A DNA stretch of 8,824 nt from Bryobacteraceae bacterium (lineage in GTDB: Bacteria > Acidobacteriota > Terriglobia > Bryobacterales > Bryobacteraceae): positions 1 to 8,824 of the forward strand of contig JASHQT010000015.1 of assembly GCA_030039005.1 (NCBI GenBank), in the 5' to 3' direction. Position 1 is the stretch's first letter, and each line of letters starts with the position of its first letter. The notes below the pieces were generated by a model. That model was not told where the DNA came from. It did no database searches and saw only the letters and a list, made by a program, of their open reading frames with translations. Of this stretch, positions 6,084-8,824 are shown in pieces. The translations under genes and the position numbers were made by a program.

Positions 6084-7763
6084 CTATTCGGAAAATCTCT
6101 GGGCGATCGGAAAGCGCCGGCCGATGCCGAACGCCTTGGTGGTTACTTTCAGGCCCGGCGCGGCCTGCTGGCGTTTGTACTCGTTGCGATCCACTTTATT
6201 GACAATGTCCCGCACCAAGGTCAAAGGCAGATGAAGCGTGTCCGCGATGCGGCCGGGAGCATCGTTGTTTTCGATGTACAGACGCAAAATCTGATCGAGG
6301 ATTTCGTAGGGCGGCAGCGAATCGGTGTCTTTCTGGTCCGGCCGTAATTCAGCCGAAGGCGGCTTGGTGAACGTGTTCTCGGGGATGGCGTTGGCATGAC
6401 GCTGATTCGCTATGCGCGCGAGCGAATAGACCAGGGTCTTGGGAACGTCGCTGATCACAGCCAGTCCACCGCACATGTCGCCATAGAGCGTGCAATAGCC
6501 GACAGCCAGTTCACTCTTGTTGCCGGTAGTGAGCACCAGCGCGCCCCATTTGTTCGAGAGCGCCATCAGGGTGACGCCGCGGATCCGCGATTGCAGATTC
6601 TCTTCCGTGACGCCGACGGGGCCGCTGGGGGGCTTTGTTCCATCGAACAGCGATCCGTCGAACAGCGGCTCCAAGATGTTTAGAAACGCGTTGTACTGGC
6701 TCTTGATCGGAATGATCTCGAAGCGGATGCCGAGGTTATGAGCGAGCGTGCGCGCGTCGGTGACGCTGTGCTCGGATGAATACGGCCCGGGCATGCTGAC
6801 GCCGATGACGTTTTCCTTGCCGACGGCGTCCACAGCGATCGCCGCCGTGAGCGCGGAATCGATGCCGCCGCTCAAACCGACGATCACGCGCTCGAAACCG
6901 CATTTGCGAATGTAATCGCGCGTGCCCATGGCAAGCGCCTGATATACGGCGTCGCATTCATCGGGGTAATTTTCGTGACGTTCGCCCCAGAGCGCCGCGG
7001 TGTCCACCAGGACCAGATCTTCCTCAAACGAAGCCGCGCTCGCGATCACTTCGCCCGCCGGGTTCATGGCGAAGCTGGACCCGTCGAACACCAATTGATC
7101 GTTCCCGCCCACCTGGTTCACGTACACGATCGGCACGCGGAAATGGCGCGCGGTGGCAGCGAAAATCTCGGTGCGCTGCGCGCGTTTGCCCATGTGATAG
7201 GGCGAAGCATTGATGCTGATCAGAATGCGCGCTCCGGCACTGGCGAGCTCTTCCACCGGATCGCGGCTGTAGCGGCGGCGTTCCCAATATTGCTTGTCGT
7301 TCCAGGCGTCTTCGCAGATGGTGAGCGCGGAGACCGCATCGCCCAACGCGAGCGGCGATTGTTTTGAGGCCGGCTCGAAATAACGCGCTTCGTCGAAAAC
7401 GTCGTACGTCGGCAGGAGCATCTTGTGTTGGCGAAACACGACGCTTCCGCCGCGCAGGACGGCGGCGCTGTTGTAAATGGGATGGCCGGCTTTGGAGCCG
7501 GTGCGCGTCACCGTGCCGCAGACGATGGCGAGATCGAGCGGCGCGGCGTCGGCGGCCAATCGTTCCAGATGCTGTTCGGTGCGATCGAGGAAGCTTTCTT
7601 TTTCGAGCAGATCGCGCGGAGGATAGCCGGTGAGAGAAAGCTCGGGAAACACCACCACGCTCGCGCCCGAAGCGGCGGCGCGGCGCGTGAATTCGAGCAT
7701 GCGTTTGGAATTGCCGCAAAGATCACCCACGGTGCTGTTGGTTTGTGCCAGGGCGATTTTCAT
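6084..7763 (-). CDS. nadE: Glutamine-dependent NAD+ synthetase
   Basis: A 559-aa two-domain NAD synthetase converting deamido-NAD+ to NAD+ with ATP, using ammonia made from glutamine. The N-terminal nitrilase-fold glutaminase (1 to ~265) shows the full catalytic triad: Glu41 in FPELSLTGY, Lys114 in RQHKMLLPTYDVFDE and Cys150 in TICEDAWN. The C-terminal synthetase (~270-559) has the ATP pyrophosphatase P-loop LSGGIDSA (297-304), TTGNKSELAVGYCTLYGDMCGG (412-433) and KPPSAELRPDQKDTDSLPPYEILD (467-490). Length is normal and nothing essential appears missing, so it should be an active cytoplasmic enzyme. Start: ATG 7763 begins MKIALAQ, the family's usual first strand, with AGGGG 7 nt upstream. It heads the run with the phosphoesterase (14-nt gap) and GH57. 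Confidence 0.96.
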   Translation of the reverse strand: MKIALAQTNSTVGDLCGNSKRMLEFTRRAAASGASVVVFPELSLTGYPPRDLLEKESFLDRTEQHLERLAADAAPLDLAIVCGTVTRTGSKAGHPIYNSAAVLRGGSVVFRQHKMLLPTYDVFDEARYFEPASKQSPLALGDAVSALTICEDAWNDKQYWERRRYSRDPVEELASAGARILISINASPYHMGKRAQRTEIFAATARHFRVPIVYVNQVGGNDQLVFDGSSFAMNPAGEVIASAASFEEDLVLVDTAALWGERHENYPDECDAVYQALAMGTRDYIRKCGFERVIVGLSGGIDSALTAAIAVDAVGKENVIGVSMPGPYSSEHSVTDARTLAHNLGIRFEIIPIKSQYNAFLNILEPLFDGSLFDGTKPPSGPVGVTEENLQSRIRGVTLMALSNKWGALVLTTGNKSELAVGYCTLYGDMCGGLAVISDVPKTLVYSLARIANQRHANAIPENTFTKPPSAELRPDQKDTDSLPPYEILDQILRLYIENNDAPGRIADTLHLPLTLVRDIVNKVDRNEYKRQQAAPGLKVTTKAFGIGRRFPIAQRFSE

Positions 7764-7820
7764 GCTGAACCCCTATTTTAGCGGGGTCGCGGGGTTGTCG
7801 TTAATTCACCGTCGATTGGG
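7764..7820 (-). promoter_or_regulatory. 57-nt leader of nadE with a hairpin that could cover its Shine-Dalgarno
   Basis: On the minus strand the leader reads AACCCC-GCG-ACCCC-GCTAAAATA-GGGGTT before ATG. GGGGT (7773-7769, part of the ribosome binding site) can pair with ACCCC at 7787-7783 (9-nt loop) or, as GGGGTT, with AACCCC at 7796-7791 (17-nt loop). TAAAAT with TTAACG 18 nt upstream is a weak sigma70-like match, but a start there would leave almost no leader. The pairing is visible; a regulatory role is inference. Confidence 0.3.
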
Positions 7821-8687
7821 TCACTTATTCTGCGGAGGGCGCATGAACAGGGAGGGATTCTGCAACAACTTCTCGAAGCGCACGATGTCTTCGTTGTTTT
7901 CGATGCACTCGTACTCCTCCAAGCGCTCGCCGGGGCGCAGCGAGAGGTAGGTCGCCGGCGGGCTCCAGATCTTGGTAAACGCCTTGGGATCGTCGATGGT
8001 GACTTCGTAGGTGATGGTGTCGTAGGCGACGCGCGTGTAGCGCTCGATGACGTGGAGCGCGGTGGTGTGCAGCGTGGCGCCGCCCACGCCCAGCCAGGTC
8101 TTGTCGTTGAAGTTGGTCACGTCCACGACCAGCGTGTCGCCGTCCCAGTGCGCTACCGAATCGCCCATGAACGAAGGATCGATATCGTCGCGGTGCGGGC
8201 GGCCGTCGGTCGGGATGACGCGAAAGGCGTGAAATGTTTCGTAGAGGAACGTGATCTCATCCTTGGTCTGAATGATCTTGATGGGCAGCGGTTCATTCGT
8301 GATGCGCGGCACCCCAACGAGCAGGCAGCGCGACTGCGGATCGTCGATATTGCGGCGCGCGCGAATCTCTTCCACCTTGGGCAGAATCCAGTCCTGATAA
8401 GGAGGCGTGAACTTGGGACGAACCACCGCGGCCGGTGCGCTGGATACCGCGGCGTCGCTGGGGCGCGCGGCCTTCGCATTGTCGGAGCCGATGGCGAACG
8501 CTAGTCCGCTGGCGCCTCCGCCCTGCCAGACACCGGAAAGGTCGGGATGGCCGTCGGCAGTGCGGGGCACGGGGGGCTTGGCGGACGGCGCGGATTTGGC
8601 TGCATCTTTCACGGTGTCTTGGGCGGCGTCTTGGCCGGCAAGGGGGATGGCCACGGCGAGCGATGCCAGGAAGAGAATGCGTCGCAT
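7821..8687 (-). CDS. Secreted 'TADGHPDLSGVW' family protein of unknown function
   Basis: A 288-aa protein with a clear Sec signal peptide (MRRILFLASLAVAIPLAGQ, cleavage near residue 18-20), an Ala/Lys/Pro-rich linker (20-40), then PRTADGHPDLSGVWQGG (41-57). That last motif recurs at the mature N-terminus of many secreted acidobacterial proteins with no assigned function (from memory of the family). Later blocks that look conserved: PPYQDWILPKVEEIRARR (95-112), DPQSRCLLVGVPR (116-128), a beta-rich ITFLYETFHAFRVIPTDGRPH (145-165), SFMGDSVAHWDGDTLVVDVTNFNDKTWL (172-199), LHVIERYTR (211-219) and YECIENN (259-265). Two cysteines (121, 261) could form a disulfide. No catalytic motif is recognised. 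The gene precedes nadE by 57 nt and may have its own promoter in 8688-8787. A GAGG lies only 2 nt before the ATG, a short spacing. Confidence 0.88.
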   Translation of the reverse strand: MRRILFLASLAVAIPLAGQDAAQDTVKDAAKSAPSAKPPVPRTADGHPDLSGVWQGGGASGLAFAIGSDNAKAARPSDAAVSSAPAAVVRPKFTPPYQDWILPKVEEIRARRNIDDPQSRCLLVGVPRITNEPLPIKIIQTKDEITFLYETFHAFRVIPTDGRPHRDDIDPSFMGDSVAHWDGDTLVVDVTNFNDKTWLGVGGATLHTTALHVIERYTRVAYDTITYEVTIDDPKAFTKIWSPPATYLSLRPGERLEEYECIENNEDIVRFEKLLQNPSLFMRPPQNK

Positions 8688-8787
8688 CGCCTCAGTCTAT
8701 CTCACTTGTTGATGGATTAGATCAGTGGTTGGAAGGCCCAGCCGGAGGACCGCTTGCTCACGCGCGCGGCTCGGTTTGATGAGCAAC
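8688..8787. other. Intergenic stretch upstream of the secreted-protein gene
   Basis: One hundred bases with no credible gene. It must contain, or lie downstream of, the promoter for the 7821-8687 gene; I see no convincing -35/-10 pair, only an AT-richer patch at about 8697-8725. Its distal part is occupied by the inverted repeat at 8754-8786. Confidence 0.5.
8754..8786. repeat. Inverted repeat, candidate dispersed extragenic element
   Basis: TTGCTCA (8754-8760) and TGAGCAA (8780-8786) form a 7-bp perfect inverted repeat around a 19-nt loop containing CGCGCGCGGCTCGGTTT. Read on the plus strand it would encode the peptide LAHARGSV, which resembles a short peptide I recall recurring in spurious ORFs of acidobacterial and planctomycete genomes. 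That points to a dispersed repeat rather than a coding tail. It lacks a T-run, so it is not a standard terminator. Confidence 0.4.
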
Positions 8788-8824
8788 TTAGCGCTTCGAT
8801 GCGGCGATCGCGTTCACGGCCTGC
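8788..8824 (-). CDS. Possible 3' tail of another minus-strand gene (truncated by window)
   Basis: On the minus strand the window edge enters a frame reading QAVNAIAASKR and stopping at TAA (8790-8788). The Ala-rich, Lys-Arg-ended tail is plausible as a C-terminus and would make this gene collinear with the four genes downstream. Only 11 codons are visible, so the call rests on orientation and position, and other frames are also open to the edge. Confidence 0.3.
   Translation of the reverse strand, partial: QAVNAIAASKR

Noticed and set aside
8435..8779. Plus-strand frame ending in the LAHARGSV peptide
   Set aside because: It is antisense to the secreted-protein gene through most of its length, and Arg/Trp-rich without a motif. 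Its tail comes from the intergenic repeat.
8779..8824. Possible plus-strand gene start at ATG 8779
   Set aside because: There is no Shine-Dalgarno before it, and the ATG lies in the inverted repeat. The minus-strand stop at 8790-8788 is an equally simple reading.
1..8824. A defence, phage, CRISPR or biosynthetic gene cluster system
   Set aside because: No transposase, integrase, nuclease, toxin-antitoxin pair, repeat-spacer pattern or multidomain synthase is visible. The genes fit ordinary metabolic and envelope functions.

Overview
The window reads as a high-GC bacterial chromosome segment, most likely from the Acidobacteriota (Solibacter/Bryobacter-like). The basis is the combination of a secreted 'TADGHPDLSGVW' family protein, an O2-dependent-type protoporphyrinogen oxidase, a YncE-propeller/phosphoesterase fusion and a GH57 glycosidase. 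This taxonomic guess rests on family resemblance, not on a marker gene. There is no rRNA, tRNA, CRISPR array, transposase, integrase or phage gene.

Layout. Positions 1-378 (+) hold the C-terminal end of protoporphyrinogen oxidase. Converging on it, with a 47-bp 3' overlap, is an unrecognised, probably exported protein (332-886, -). Diverging from that gene across about 37 bp is a secreted SYLF/Ysc84 lipid-binding protein (924-1595, +). It converges, again with a 3' overlap (39 bp), on a minus-strand run read right to left: nadE (7763-6084), a signal-peptide-bearing beta-propeller/phosphoesterase fusion (6069-3595) and a GH57 glycosidase (3563-1557). The gaps in this run are 14 and 31 nt, so the three are probably co-transcribed. 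Upstream of nadE, also on the minus strand and 57 nt away, is a secreted protein of unknown function (8687-7821). The last ~140 bases are non-coding apart from a possible 3' tail of another minus-strand gene, and carry an inverted repeat that looks like a dispersed extragenic element.

How the genes fit together. The annotated functions are mostly housekeeping (heme, NAD) or envelope/secreted. Several products have export signals (SYLF protein, propeller/phosphoesterase, 7821-8687), whereas NadE and GH57 have none and should be cytoplasmic. The nadE-phosphoesterase-GH57 run is compact but has no obvious shared pathway. I see no convincing new defence, mobile or biosynthetic system here. The most useful leads are the two uncharacterised secreted proteins, the odd operon, the compact overlapping gene ends and the terminal repeat.
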